Below, piece after piece: positions 36,501 through 48,800 of a stretch of DNA of 64,000 bases. The stretch lies in NCBI GenBank assembly GCA_029207755.1, contig JARCOQ010000017.1, positions 7,018,945-7,082,944 of the forward strand. Reading direction: 5' to 3'. Every line of letters begins with the position of its first letter. The stretch's first letter is position 1. The DNA comes from Chamaea fasciata (Eukaryota > Chordata > Aves > Passeriformes > Sylviidae). A program made the translations under genes and the position numbers. The notes below the pieces were generated by a model, which was given only the letters and a program-made list of their open reading frames with translations, did not search any database and had not been told where the DNA came from.

Positions 36501-38172
36501 CAAGACGGCATTTAGTGACTGCATTAACAAAATTGGGAAGAGAGACTGCCTGACACAAGCCTGCTCAGCCCTTACTGGGTGAGTATGAGAAGGGGTAGAC
36601 TGAGAACTGGTTGGCTGAGCAGCTGTGGGATGTCACACACAGAGCAGCACTACAGGAGTTATTAAGCCTTGAAAGGGAGCTGTGCTTCCTTCCAGCACTC
36701 GCAGACACTTGTTCCAGAACCTTGGACTTGGACCTGCTCGGTAACTTCGTCTGTAAATCCTGCCTGTAAAACACAGTGGAAATGTACTGCTGGCTGAGAG
36801 CAGTGGGACTTGGAGGCGTATTTGTTGTCCTGTATGTATCATCCCTTGTTCCTTACACAATAATCCTTGCAGATGTTGGTTTGCTGCAGCTCCTGGCTTT
36901 TAGGTTAGAAGTCAGTTGAAAACTGTTGATGCCTCTGCCAGAGAAATGCGTGGTGCTTCACTTTGGCTGCCAGAATTATGATTCTTCTTCCATATGCTTT
37001 GACACCCAGATGAGCTTTGTGATGGGGATGATATCACAGTCTCCAGGAGTCTTCTTACATGGGGATGCTTGTGGTTTAAAATTTAATGTCTAAAACAGAC
37101 CCTAAATTAGGCTTACACAGCTGCTGCCATGACCTTGACCAACCCACTGGATTCTTGATAGCTCAACATCATTATTGTGCATCAAGACTTGGAGCACTTT
37201 GGTTCCTTGTACTTTCTGTTCTTTAAGTGGAAAGTGCTACTTGGCATAAGTCAAAAGTTTTGTTCCAGATGGTGGAAGCACTCCTGGCTGAATTACTGTC
37301 TGGGCTGAATCTAGAGCTTTGAATTTTTTTCTGCGTTATCATACAAGCTACTGCAAAGGATAACAAAAACTTCTTGAACTGTGAAAAAAATCTGTTGTCT
37401 GCATTGCTGCAAATCACATGGCATTAAGCAGGTGAATGACCACAAGAACAATGTTCAAGCACTGACTGGAAGAGAAGTATTAGATAATAACCTTATGAAA
37501 AACAACCTTTTCAGTTGTGGGTTTTTTTGTACAAACATTTCTAGTTTTGATTTGTATGGAATTTCCTCTCAAAATTCCAGTTTGAGCTTGCACTAAAAGA
37601 ATAAGTAACTCATGGAAGTCATGGCTGGGAAGCTGTGCAGACCAGCAAGGTGGTGACTTACTTGGCAGCCCAAGCACAGATGATTACAGAAAGCTGGAAC
37701 CAGGGTTGCAAGTGTGAGGTTTGTGGCAAAATAACCTCAAACCAGCTGTCAGGTGGGTTTGTTGCTTGTTCATACCAAGATTTCCACAGAGTTGGTGACT
37801 AAGTTGGGTGTAGTCTCGCACAGACACCAGAAAAATAAAGGCTGGAGGTATATATTGCTGAGATAAAAGAAATGAGGTTCTTATTGTTTGCCTGCATGAG
37901 AAATAATACAGAAATACCAACAAATAATTGTGGGATGACTAGAGCCCTTCCCCTTCCTCGTGTAAGGGCTATTGATTTAGCTAGCCAGCCTCATTTAGGG
38001 CCTATATGATCCATGTTTCTGTTCTTGGTTGCTTCTTGTTGTTGGTTAAATTTAAAACCTTGTCTGCTTGTCTTATTTCCTTAGCAAAGGGGTGAATGAA
38101 GGAATTGAATGGATGGTGAAGTGTGTGGTGAGGAACATCCACCGCCCCCCGAGGAAGAAGGACATCACGTAG
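27536..38172 (+). CDS. ARFRP1: ADP-ribosylation factor-related protein 1, 7 coding exons
   Basis: ARF-family GTPase of the trans-Golgi network. It acts with SYS1 to bring ARL1 and golgins to membranes. Coding exons: 27536-27628, 28006-28093, 28550-28632, 29260-29341, 29502-29572, 36478-36578, 38085-38172. All are GT-AG and in phase, giving exactly 201 aa as in human. The P-loop GLDNAGKT is at 24-31, WDLGGQ at 74-79, NKQD at 134-137 and CSAL at 168-171. There is no Gly2 for myristoylation. The N-terminus is MYTLL, as expected for the acetylated, SYS1-dependent members (yeast Arl3 type). The start lies 7 bases inside the exon that begins at 27529. Intron 5 is about 6.9 kb and carries the LTR element. 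A probable noncoding exon 1 ends at 26548. Confidence 0.97.
28748..28833 (+). mobile_element. CR1 LINE 3' tail in ARFRP1 intron 3
   Basis: A GCAGGGGGTTGGAATGGGAT segment is followed by CCCTTTCCAGCACAAACCAT and TGATTCCATGATT. This is a typical CR1 3' end in sense orientation. Confidence 0.9.
32241..32945 (-). mobile_element. Solo-LTR-like endogenous retrovirus remnant
   Basis: Read on the minus strand, the block resembles a songbird ERV LTR. A TATA-like GATAAAAGG lies at about 32645-32653, a polyadenylation-like AGTAAAGAACTGC at about 32360-32373, and a U5-like segment runs to a TG at 32241. The upstream (U3) part holds a tandem repeat at about 32797-32872. I see no gag, pol or env frame beside it and no clear target-site duplication, so both ends are approximate. 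Confidence 0.55.
32797..32872. repeat. Tandem repeat inside the LTR U3
   Basis: Three imperfect units of about 27-34 bases share the core CACTGCCCCACTGAGCA. The third is truncated. Confidence 0.85.
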
Positions 38173-38757
38173 GAACTCTGAGCCAGCCAAGCAATGGACA
38201 GTCTCTTTCCACACACTTTTGTGTTCCCTTTAAAGAAGGTGATCCACTGGATTCCTATTACACCTGATTCTTTCCTGAGTTTGGAGACAATTACTCTCTT
38301 TCTCTGTCTAAAAAAAGACTCGAGCCAAGGATTCCAACTGGGTGGGGGGTGGGAATCTCTTACATAAAGTATTGTCATTGGCCTCAGAGCATCCTATGTA
38401 GCAACCTACATGTTGTTGCCAATGCAAAGGACTCAATTTTCTACTATCTTCCTTTGTGATTCCTGATTTGATAGTGTGACAGGCTGGAGGCCGGTGACAT
38501 GAAGGAATTCCTGAAGGAAATGTTTAGGTGAATGTGGAAGGGGAGGAACAGCCTGGGGAATGGCTGTTCCTCCTAACTGCAAAGGTCCTTGCTGCTCCAG
38601 CCCCGTGTTCCTGCAGGGTGTTACTGGCCCTGTTATGCTGCTGTTTGTGTAGTGGGGAGAGACAGCGTTGATTAGAACTTGATTTTCACTGGGGGTGTTG
38701 ATTCATAACCTTGACCTGTGGTAAAAGCAGATGTGGAAACCAGCAACTACATGGTGG

Positions 38758-38850
38758 TCATTGGATCATGGATTTGTTAAGGCTGGAAAAGGCCTTGTCA
38801 AATCCAGCTGCTCTGGTTGAAATGGATATTCCTACCAGGACACGGATTCC
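38758..38850 (-). mobile_element. CR1 LINE fragment in ARFRP1 3' UTR
   Basis: GGATCATGGATTTGTTAAGG followed by CTGGAAAAGGCC and TCAAATCCAGC is a reverse-oriented CR1 3' end, moderately diverged. Confidence 0.65.
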
Positions 38851-39001
38851 AGAAGCACTGCCTTGCTCTGACTGCCAGTCTCTGTGCTTTCTCTTTAATC
38901 CTAAGAGTGATTTGGATCTTCTGTAACTGGAGTGATTCAAGGCCCTCTCTGTGATCTTTTCAAGCTGAAACCAACCTCTAGGCAGGGAGAAATCAGTATG
39001 C

Positions 39002-39007
39002 AATAAA
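39002..39007 (+). terminator. ARFRP1: ARFRP1 polyadenylation signal
   Basis: CAATAAAGC is the first clear AATAAA after the ARFRP1 stop codon. It implies a 3' UTR of about 850 bases that includes a CR1 fragment. Confidence 0.7.
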
Positions 39008-42000
39008 GCTTCCTACTTATTTGAACTTCCCTGGCTGAAACAGTGGTATTTGGGAATAGCAGTACTTAGCCCTTAGGGGTTTTTTTATTTTGTTTTGGGT
39101 TGTTTGTTTTTTTTTTTTAAATGTGGGAAAAAAGAGAAAGGCAGCACTCAAAAGACAAACAGTGCTCTGTGCTTACATCACCTACTAAGACAGATCTGCT
39201 GATATATCACTATCATTTCCCTGAATACGAGTATTTATGTGAATTTCATGGTGGTTTGGCAATGGGTATCCCTCCTCTGCTGTTTTATTTACTCCTGGCA
39301 CTGGTGAATGTTCTGTGCTATTTGCTGACATAATGAGGGGGCCATTTTTCAAGCTGTACTTGAACCAGTCCATAGTATTTGTTTAAAGTCTATTAGTCGG
39401 CATCTGTCAAAGAAATTTCTGCTAAATTTTCTGTGTGAAACTCATTGCAGATGTTTTTTGAGAGAGAATATTATTCTCACAGCTGGGCTGTGTCATTAAG
39501 TTCGTGAAGTCAGTGGAAATAATTGCAAACTGAAGAGCAGAGTCTTTGCTTCTCAGTAAGAGAAGTAAGGCTCCTTCAGACCTAGTGACCCAGTCGTATT
39601 TCTTGTGTGTTCTGTGAATGTGGAGGATCCCTTGGAAATCACTCACCCACTGTAGGAAGTGGCACTTTTGTTGGGTGCTGCATGGGATGCAGGGCTGAGA
39701 TTTTCAAGAGTGCTAAAGTTTTGGAGAACCAATGGCCTTTGATTATCAGGAGCATCTCTCTCACTGGGCTCTTGGAAAAGCCTGAGTGTTTTCAAGGTGA
39801 CTTTGTGGCCCTGGCTGTTTTGGTTGGCAGAGTTGGCACTGACAATTGAACTGAAGATGAAAAACAGTAGCTAATGAACAAAAGTACCTTGCTGAGAGTC
39901 AAAACACTTCAGTCAAGTAGCTTGAAATGTCTATTCTTTGGGACACAAGGGGTTTTCCAAGATTTCCACATACTATTTTCAGATTTCTTCCTCTCTTTTT
40001 CCCCCTGGGAAACCAGAAAGGACAAAACAGTTTGTAGACACAGACTAATTTGTGGTCCATATGAGCAGAGGGTTTTAAAGCCAGTGTTTTGACTTCAGGA
40101 TTCCAAATTCTCAAACCTTGGAGAGTCCTTTTCCCAGAGGAATACCCAAGCTGGGATAGGTATGTATGAGTGTGCTCTGGCCACAACAAATCAGGGAAGA
40201 TTTCTCTGAAACCACCAGTGAAAAGTTCACTCTAGTTCAAAGTGACCTTCCACAGCAGTATTGCAGAAGATGGGACAATTTTTTATATTTTGATCAGAAA
40301 TTTAATGGTCTGTCACATTTTATACTTACAGGAAGCACAGACTTATTTGAAATGCTTTTTTCTTTTTTCAAGTCACCCCTCTACCAGACCTCAAACAGAG
40401 CAAGAATGTTTCTGAATTCAGAGTTCAAATTTAGTCAGTTTCCCTGATTTTTGATACATTTGCATTTGACCTGTTTTGCCCATGCCTGTTCACAGCAGTG
40501 AAATTGCCTAAAGAGCTGCTTTATCTTCCAAAGGGGAAACGGTTGATCATCTGCACTTTGTAATCCTGTTCCTTTTGGCATGCTGTCCGTGAGATAAAGG
40601 TAAGAGTTCAGCAGAGCATCCCACTTGCCTTATTTGCACATTGGCAGATGATCACATTTCTCTCACCCATGTGGAATTTCCTATGCAAGCATTGAATAGC
40701 TGGTAGCAGCAGGAGGCAAGAGCTAAAAAACCACTTCTAAAGCATTTAGAATCCCAGTGAATCTCTGGGTCCCAGCACTGCCTATGTGCTGGCAAGTCCA
40801 TCTTCATTTGGAACTCTGGAAGGACGCAGAGTAACTGAATTACAGCACTTCTGGCTGGTCTGACCTATTCCCATCCTGTCCTCACATAAGGCAACAGTGA
40901 CGTGCGGGTCTGCCTTGCAGTGGTGCTGACGTCAGAGCTCAGCCCACTTCCCGCAACATTCCGTCCCACAGAACCATGGAAAATGCCAAGACAAATCAGA
41001 CCCAGCTTCAGAGTAAGTCCAGCATCCTAGTCCAGTCTCTGGCTGCTAACATCTGTCTGAGAAGGTGGAGCAAACAGAGGCTTTTTAGGCTCTCTGCCCT
41101 CAGCCATTCTTCCTATTCTGCTAAGCTGAAATCAAGCCATCATCAAGAAGTGGACTTAATATCCAGTGCTGTAGGATGGGTATTTTATAATTTAGCTTTT
41201 ATTGCTAACTGAGCTTTTTTTAGTCTCTTCTTCCTTATCATCCTGCTTGTGTACTGCTCACACATCCAGCAAATCCAGCAGTTTGCTTAGGGAAAGGATC
41301 TGCTGTTACAGTGCGGATCACAATCTTGAATGAGTCTCTTCAGCAGTGATGTTTTAGATTTGTATGAGATTGCTGGGTTAGTCATGATTTCCAGAAGGTC
41401 TTGATTGACTGACTCTGACCTACTACTGCAGGTTTGGAAATGTAAGGCTCAGCTAGAAATCTGCCTTTAAGTACTTTGGGCGGGTTCTGAATTGATCTAG
41501 GCATTTCCCTGGATTTTTAGCAGTGTCCTGGGATGTCTCTCTTGGCAAATGGTGTCAAGGAGAGAACTTCTAGAGAAAGGCAGAGTGGTGCTGTCACTGC
41601 ACTTGACAAATATCCCTTTAAATAAAAAAATCTGTTTAATGTGGATGGTAGTTCCTGGCAGCCACAGCCAGCAGTGTCCAGACATGAAGGACAGTGGATT
41701 CTGCCTCCATGTCCAGCTCTGCTGCTCCTCGGCTTTTACCCAAAGCAGCACCAGAGACTCAGTTTGCCTTCAGCTTTGGGGCTGTTTTCAGCTGTTTTCA
41801 TGCCTGAGTATTTGTCTATAGATTTCCCAACACCAATTTGAGCAATTAATGAAGACAGCCTGAATTTCCCCTGCCATGCAAATGGGTTCTAGGCCGGGTG
41901 GCCTTTCAAAATTCCCTCCTGGCACAATTTTCTACTCAAATTTGCCTCAGATTTCTCTCCTGAGTGATAAGGGGCAATGGTGAGGTGCCAAGAGCCTTTC

Positions 42001-42974
42001 CACTCTGCTGAGCTCTTACAGTGGATGCTAGAAAAACTGGAGCAGGTGCTTTTGTACTGGAATTTTATATCACTTGGAAATCCCATGTGAAACATTCCAG
42101 GTGGATAACACCAGTTATTGTTTACTTGACCTCTGGTATTTCCTGCAACTTTACCCTTGGGTTTTGCTCTTTGTGCTTCTGCAATTCCTTAAGGGAATTG
42201 TTTCTCTGCTCCTCTGCTAAAACCAGCTTCCATGACAACTCCTGGGGGGCTTTCCATTCATTTCTTTACACACACTCAAGCTTTTTTTATTCCCAAACTG
42301 CCTTCATGAGGATCTAGCCCCAACTCTCAGCAGTGTCTGCTCTTGAAAAACTTTATCTGCTCAGCTTACACCCAAACACAGGCCTTTACCCATTACGTCA
42401 GAAGGGAGTGATGCTTAAAATTCCTGATAAGGCAACAACCTAGTACTAGAAAGAATCAGACCTCATGGAAAATGACACAGCTCTGGTACAGAAAACATGG
42501 ACAGCACAGTGTGCAATAGCACCAGGGGAAAAAATTACCTATAGGATTTTCATAAATGAGATGCTCATCAACTGGAAGCAAGGAGAGGAGGAACACAGGT
42601 GGTTAACTACATAGTGCTGGAGTTCTGCCTAACATTATTTTTAAACACAAAATCAGGAGGCAGGAATCTCCTCATTCCTTCCTGGTTGCACTTTCTCCTT
42701 AAAGCTGATGCCAAATGAGTTTCAAAATTTCCATGTTGTTACGAGTGTCCTCTTGAATACCACATTCCTCGTATCTTTCTTGAGGATGTCTGTGCAGTCC
42801 CACATTTCCCTTGTGTTACCCAAGGTAGCTGTGAAGGTGAGGCAGTGGATACATTCACTTAGGAACACACAGGATCCTCTCCTTGAAATAAAACCCTTGC
42901 TGGTCCAATACGTAGTATTCTCACTAACACTGCTAATTCATGAGTAGTAACTTCTTTTTATGCTTGGCCCATCT

Positions 42975-43056
42975 TGTCTAGCCTATGCTTTTGCCAAGAA
43001 GGGTTGGACTAGATGATCACTAGGTCACTCTCAACCTGGAATTCTATGATTCTCCA
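42975..43056 (+). mobile_element. CR1 LINE 3' tail
   Basis: GGTTGGACTAGATGATCACT then TCTCAACCTGGAATTCTATG ending GATTCT is a clear CR1 3' terminus. Confidence 0.9.
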
Positions 43057-43531
43057 TCATTTGAGGAGTATATCCTTCAGTTGAATGCACTTCATACTAA
43101 ATATTTGGAGGAACTAACTCAAGCCTCTGACCCCGTGTAGCCTTAAGCCACCTGTATTCAGCACATACCCGAAGCACTTCTCTGAGGGCAAACTATGAAA
43201 AATTACATTGTAAAATTAAGTATATTCTTAAGTGCTTTCCTGAAACAGAAACCTCTGCAGTTGTTTCTGTTGCATTGCAGTTCAGTTCATAGCCAGGAAT
43301 TCCTCTGCCAGTTCTCAGAAGTCAGAGAACCTGATACCATTTCATTGGAGATTTTCATTAGAATTTTTTTCTTTTTTGAGTCAGACTCTCACAAAGAATA
43401 AAAACATTCTATAAGGCAGTCATAAGGAGGAATAAGGAATTTGCTGTCCCAGAAGCTGGTGTTAGGCACAGCACATCCTCACTGCCTGTAACAGTAATAT
43501 GCAAAGGAATGTATGGGCAGCTCAATATTTC

Positions 43532-43640
43532 AGAGAATCATTAAATCTCCTGAGTTGGGTGTGACCAACAAGGATCATCGAGTTCAACTCCATGCTGAGC
43601 TTTTGCTGGGTTTTGTGACCAAGGGCTTTCAGATGGGCTC
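43532..43640 (-). mobile_element. CR1 LINE fragment, reverse orientation
   Basis: AGAATCATTAAATCTCCTGA followed by GAGTTGGGTG and GGATCATCGAGTTCAACTCC matches the CR1 3' end read backwards. The right edge is uncertain. Confidence 0.75.
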
Positions 43641-45093
43641 TTTCACCAGGGGTAAAAGAGGTCCTGGGGGATACTGAGGTGTTTCCTGCCCTGTTGAAGG
43701 ATTTTGCTCCTCTGACACAAACAAGGCTTATTTTTAACTGAGATATTGACAGTTACACATGAAACCCCCAGTACTGAGCACCAGCAGGGCTTTGCCCTGC
43801 AGGTCCAACAGTGGGGGTAAAGGCAGCTGTGGCTTCCTGGGAAAGGACAACTGAACCCAAACCAACCAATCCCACATGGCAAGGATTAGGCTTTCCCAGG
43901 GCTGTACCCACATCCTCAGCGTGGTGGAAATTTTGACAGCTCATTTCCATGCCATGAGAAGAGGCAGGATCATGGGATAGCCCACACCACAAGCTGTGAA
44001 AGACCAATAAGTACCCTATGAGTACGTGTGGTTTATCAAAGGGCAGGGGATCCCTGCAGACAAGAGGTGCTGAATCACAGGCAATGTTGTTCCTCCATGA
44101 CATGACCTGAAATGTGTCACATTTATGTGACACAACACATAAAACTGGGTGAAAGGAGAACTTGGCATTGATATTCTCAGAGCTGATTTATCCTTTCAGG
44201 TTCAGAGTCATGGAGTGGGAAATGTACACTCCTATTCTTATCTCCCAAGTTTCCCAGCTAATGAGATCTAATCTTAGCTTCTGGGAAGATCAAAAGAAGT
44301 CCAATAAATCACCTGCCAAGCTGCAGTATCAGAGAAGGAAGTAGAGACAGGAATAGAAACCAGCAGCAGGGAATCCGTGTGATCTGACCAAGGCTGAGCA
44401 AGCACATTGGATCAAGTCCTTGAAGCCAATCTGGACTCTTTATCTGGGGCGTTACACTTCCCACTCAAAACCACCCTGAAATCTACATGCCTGAGGCTCA
44501 GCAGCACACATCCTAGCTGAGCTCACCTCCTCACAGCGATGGCTGGGAACTTGTCATTCCTTGTGTTTCCATAGGAAAATGATCAAGTCTCCCACGTTAC
44601 AGCCAAGTCACCACACTGCTGGAGCTCCTCCATGTTCAGACCAAGCACAGGATCCTGGTGCACTGGATGGCCCAGGGTGATGCTTGGGTGAGCAGTGACA
44701 AAGGACACCACAACAGAGACCTCGATTCTCCCTACGCCCACATGGCACAGTGAGATCTGGGATCCCCAAGGCTGCTTAGTCACTTACACACAGCAGTCTT
44801 CTGCCGTCTTTCCCTAAACATTGTGTAATTATTGTTTTTCAAGGGTAAACAAAGAGTTGCTGAGGGAAGACTCTGTTGACTCAGACAACAACACGTCATG
44901 GGCTCATGTATGGATATCGGAGTTGTGGCCGTGGCTTTGTTACCAAGAAAACTCTTCTAAGTTAAAGGGCACCAGAAGGTTTACTAATACATTCTAATTG
45001 TATTCAGCTAAGAGAAGGCAGTGCCCAGACCAGATCATTAGAGCCCAAGTACCTTGGAAGCAAAGTCAGGGGAGCCAAACAATGTCTGACCAA

Positions 45094-45420
45094 ATAGAAT
45101 CACAGAACATCCACAAAGATCATCAAGTCCAACTCCCAGCCCCACACAGGACATACCAAAATCCCACCATGTGCCTGACAGCATTGTCCAGATGGTCTTT
45201 GAGCTCAGGTTCAGGCTTTGGGCTGTGACCACTGCCCTGGGGAGCCTGTTCTAATGCCCAATCACTCTCTGGGAGAAAGATCTTTTCCTAACACCCGACC
45301 TAAACCTCCCTTGACACAGCTCTAGCCATTCTCTCAGGTCCTGTCACTGGTCACCAGAGAGCAAAAGCCGGTGCTGCCCCTGTAAAGTGACCCTTTAAAC
45401 CTCTCAGGGCATAACCAAGC
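45094..45420 (-). mobile_element. CR1 LINE fragment, about 330 bases, reverse orientation
   Basis: It begins AATAGAATCACAGAACATCC. Blocks characteristic of CR1 follow: CATCAAGTCCAACTCC, TTGTCCAGATGGTCTTTGAG, TGACCACTGCCCTGGGGAGC, and AACACCCGACCTAAACCTCC. Confidence 0.92.
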
Positions 45421-45802
45421 TGTCCTGTGAGTGACAAGTGGTGTCCCAACACTTGCTTGGAAGCAAACTCTAGGAAGAAGTGAAAACTACAGCACTGTGC
45501 TATGTAACCACCACAAGAAACCAAATCCAAGTTTTTGTTTAAAAAGACCATTTTAGGTTAGTATTTCTTTAGCTACCTTTTAAATGATTGACTCAGCACT
45601 ACAGTATTGTCTGAACAAGTCTGTTGTGCACTAAATATTCTTGGATAAATGAGTTTACTCTGGGAGATGGTGATTAAAAGGATTGTTATCTGTTCTCAAC
45701 TTATTCAGCAGCAGGCAGCAATCATTTGCTTTTTTGGAAGTTGATTACTCCAAAGACATCCCAATACCTTGGAATGTGAAACCTGGAAAGATTCTCCCAT
45801 TT

Positions 45803-45862
45803 CACAGAACAGTTTGAGCTGGAAGGGACTGTTAAGACCATCTAGTTCCAACTCTGCCATTT
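45803..45862 (-). mobile_element. Short CR1 fragment, reverse orientation
   Basis: CACAGAACAGTTTGAGCTGG followed by AAGGGACTGTTAAGACCATC matches the last 60 or so bases of CR1. Confidence 0.75.
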
Positions 45863-48800
45863 TACAAGGGGGACAGAAAGGCCCTTTGGAGACAAATGCA
45901 GGCAGCTGGACAGTGAGGTGAGGGCAGGGAGTGACCCCCAGCCCCTCCTGGACCTCAAGGCCAGACACAGCTCTAAACTGGTGACTCTTCAGCAACACTT
46001 GTAGGGTCATCAGGGCACCAAAATGTGTTTGAGCTTCTTTAACAGAACTATATTGACTATGTTTCCTTTTGCCAATGTTTCTCGTGGAGGTCTTCATAGT
46101 TTCGTTGGAAGGATTTATCAGTCAGATTCTGGTTTTTGTCAATGCAAGGCAAAAATTCTCTTTCCATTAAAAAACTGATGGTCTCAGGAGACAGAGCTTC
46201 ACCCAGCTCCAGGTGCAGATCCACCTGAGCCCTGCTCAGCCCAAGAGCACCTGATTCATCTCCTCACCTGGCCAAAGTGACACCAACGTGTTATGGGGGT
46301 CCCTGGTCCTCACCCCTCTGTTCCCCTGTGTCCCCCTGGCCCCATCTGGGACAGGTCACCTGCTGTGCCTTCTCGTGCTAGCTTTTGGAGACTTCCCACT
46401 CTTAGGAAGCTCCTCGAACACAAAAGAGAGCAAAAATTATAAGATGAGGAGGAGAAGAAATGAGGGCAGGTAATCAGGTGAGACCCTGTGGCAAAAGACC
46501 TCCCGACATCCACTTTCTCTGCCCCACAGGCTGGGCTGCCCTGCATGTCTCACCTCTCTCTGCTGCTGCTCCAGGACAGGATTGACTTCCTCAGGCTCAC
46601 CTCTGCTTCTCCAACAGGGCTGGCACCTGTAGCTCCTGTAGCTTCCCTTCTATAATCCTGTGTGATGTGTCATACAGGAAAGGAAAGGGAGAAGGGGAAA
46701 TGCTACCATCAGGAGGAAAATAGAAGTGTGCTTCAAAATAAGATAAAATTGGCACCTCTGGAATAGTGATGGATGAATGCACAAAAGCACACCCTGAGTC
46801 CTCTCCCACAGAGCCCGGAGGGCTCAGCCCACTGGCAGCTGCTGAGAAACATGGGAGGGTGGCAAAATCTGCAGGCAAGAGAGTGAGTTTACCTGTCTTG
46901 TGTATAGCAAGGTGGCAGTCTCAGGACCAAGAGGGCTGCAGGCTGTTTCGACAAGATAAATTATGCTTTTGCACTGGTTTCATCCCCTCTGCATCTCTTT
47001 GCACACCTCAGAAATTCCCCCCCTTGGTTTCCTCTGTCAATCTTGGCTCTCCTTGGAGGTCAAAGCATGAGCCAGCTACGTGTGACCTCACAAGAAAAAC
47101 TCCCTCTGGCTCCTTCCACTCACGTTAGTCATTCTCTGAGCCCATTCCAAAATTTGCAGCTGGGTCAGCATCTGCAGTGCTCTCCTTGGATGAAGAGGGA
47201 CATGTCCCAACTGCTCCTGCAATGAGCAGGTTGGAAGCACGTCAGCTCCTGCTTGCCAGTGCTCCGGGGTTTGAGGCATCACCACCAGCCTGAGTCATTG
47301 CCACACCTGGCTGTGGTAACAGGTGGCCAAGGAGCCCATGGCTAACCTACCTCAGCACTTTAAACCAACCAGTGGTTTTGTGGGATTTCATCTGGGTTTA
47401 AGCATTTAACAGCCGGGGAAGCCTGACGTGGAGAACAGCATGGGCTTGGCTTTTTATGTAGGGCTTGTAGCATTTGGAAAATTATCTTTTGTGTACTAAA
47501 TGTCTGAGTCATCCTGGGATAGCACTGCATCCACTTTTAGATGTTACCATGTGCTCGTCTGCCACAGCTTATGAGGAAAGAGTCTTTTAAACCATCAGGA
47601 AAAAGATCATGCTGCTGACTCTTCCTCTTCTCTCTCCAGGCTTTGGAAACTTCAGGGGAAACCAAAAGGGGTTTTTATCCTCTTAATGTCAATTAACTGA
47701 AAAGGTGAAATACCTCGTGATCAAGCCACAGGTGGTTTGAGAGTGTCATCAGCTCACTGTGGTGTGGGTGCCGGGCACTGGAAGTGGAGGTGGGGAATGC
47801 TGGGTCTGGCAGCATGCAGTGCTCATCCCAGCTTTTCCAGCAAAGCCCATTTCCTGGAAGCCCAGCAGGACTCACATGCCAGGGTGTTTGGCCACCCTTC
47901 TAAAAGTTAATATTTACCAGAAAGATCCTCCTCAGTCACCCTGCCTAGGAGCCCACATAAGAAGAAAATTCCCTGTGCAGAAATTCCAGCTAACTTGGCA
48001 ATGAGGGGTCCAGGGTTGGGGCGCGACCTGAGGAGAGGCTCCAAATCCCCTGAACAGAACATGATAACACATGGGTGCTCAGGAGATTCCCTGGCAGAGC
48101 AAGTCAGGCTGGTGGCACCAAGCTGGGGAGCCGCTGGTGGCACAGAGCACCATCCCCTGCCAGCCCCTTGGTGCTGCAGTGGCCAGTGGCAGGGGAAGCC
48201 TGGCAGTGAGTGCAGAGCTGTCTGACACAGGCTGGGCCATCCTGTTATTTAACCCCACTTCCCTGCTTCACCAAGCTGAGGTCTGTGGTCCCCACGCAAC
48301 CTGCCAAGGCACAAGGTGCCAGGCATGGTGCCCTAAGGAGGGTTGGACATGGTGGACCCTCATTCAGTGCTGGCAGGGCCACAAGGGTCAGCAAGGCATC
48401 ACTTTCTGACAGGATGGCGCGGAGCTGGTGGCTCTCCTCGCCCTTCCACACCTGCACATGGGTAGTGACCCTCACAGTTACACCAGTGGGACATAAATTC
48501 TGGCAAACCTCTATGTGAGAGCAAGCCTGTCAAAGCACATGCTGCATCTGCTCTGTCTGAAGGGACAAAGGATCTGCGCTGACTGGTGTCCAAGTGGGAT
48601 GGAGCACTCAGGTTATTAAATAAAAAACCCCGAAATTATAAAAAGGATTCCAAATTTCCCTCCTCTGCATCAGCATTCAACTGGAAACTGTTTCCTGGGC
48701 TCTCCTAGAGGCCAGGGCAGTGTAGGGGGAGGCTGGGTGCTGGGGGAAGCAGGATCACTTCCCAGGCTGTGTTTATCAGCTCCTGGGCTCTGGCATTGCT

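Noticed and set aside
44162..44344. Plus-strand exon after CTTTCAGG, starting MEWEMYTP
   Set aside because: There is an acceptor-like site but no matching donor or partner exon, and no family resemblance.
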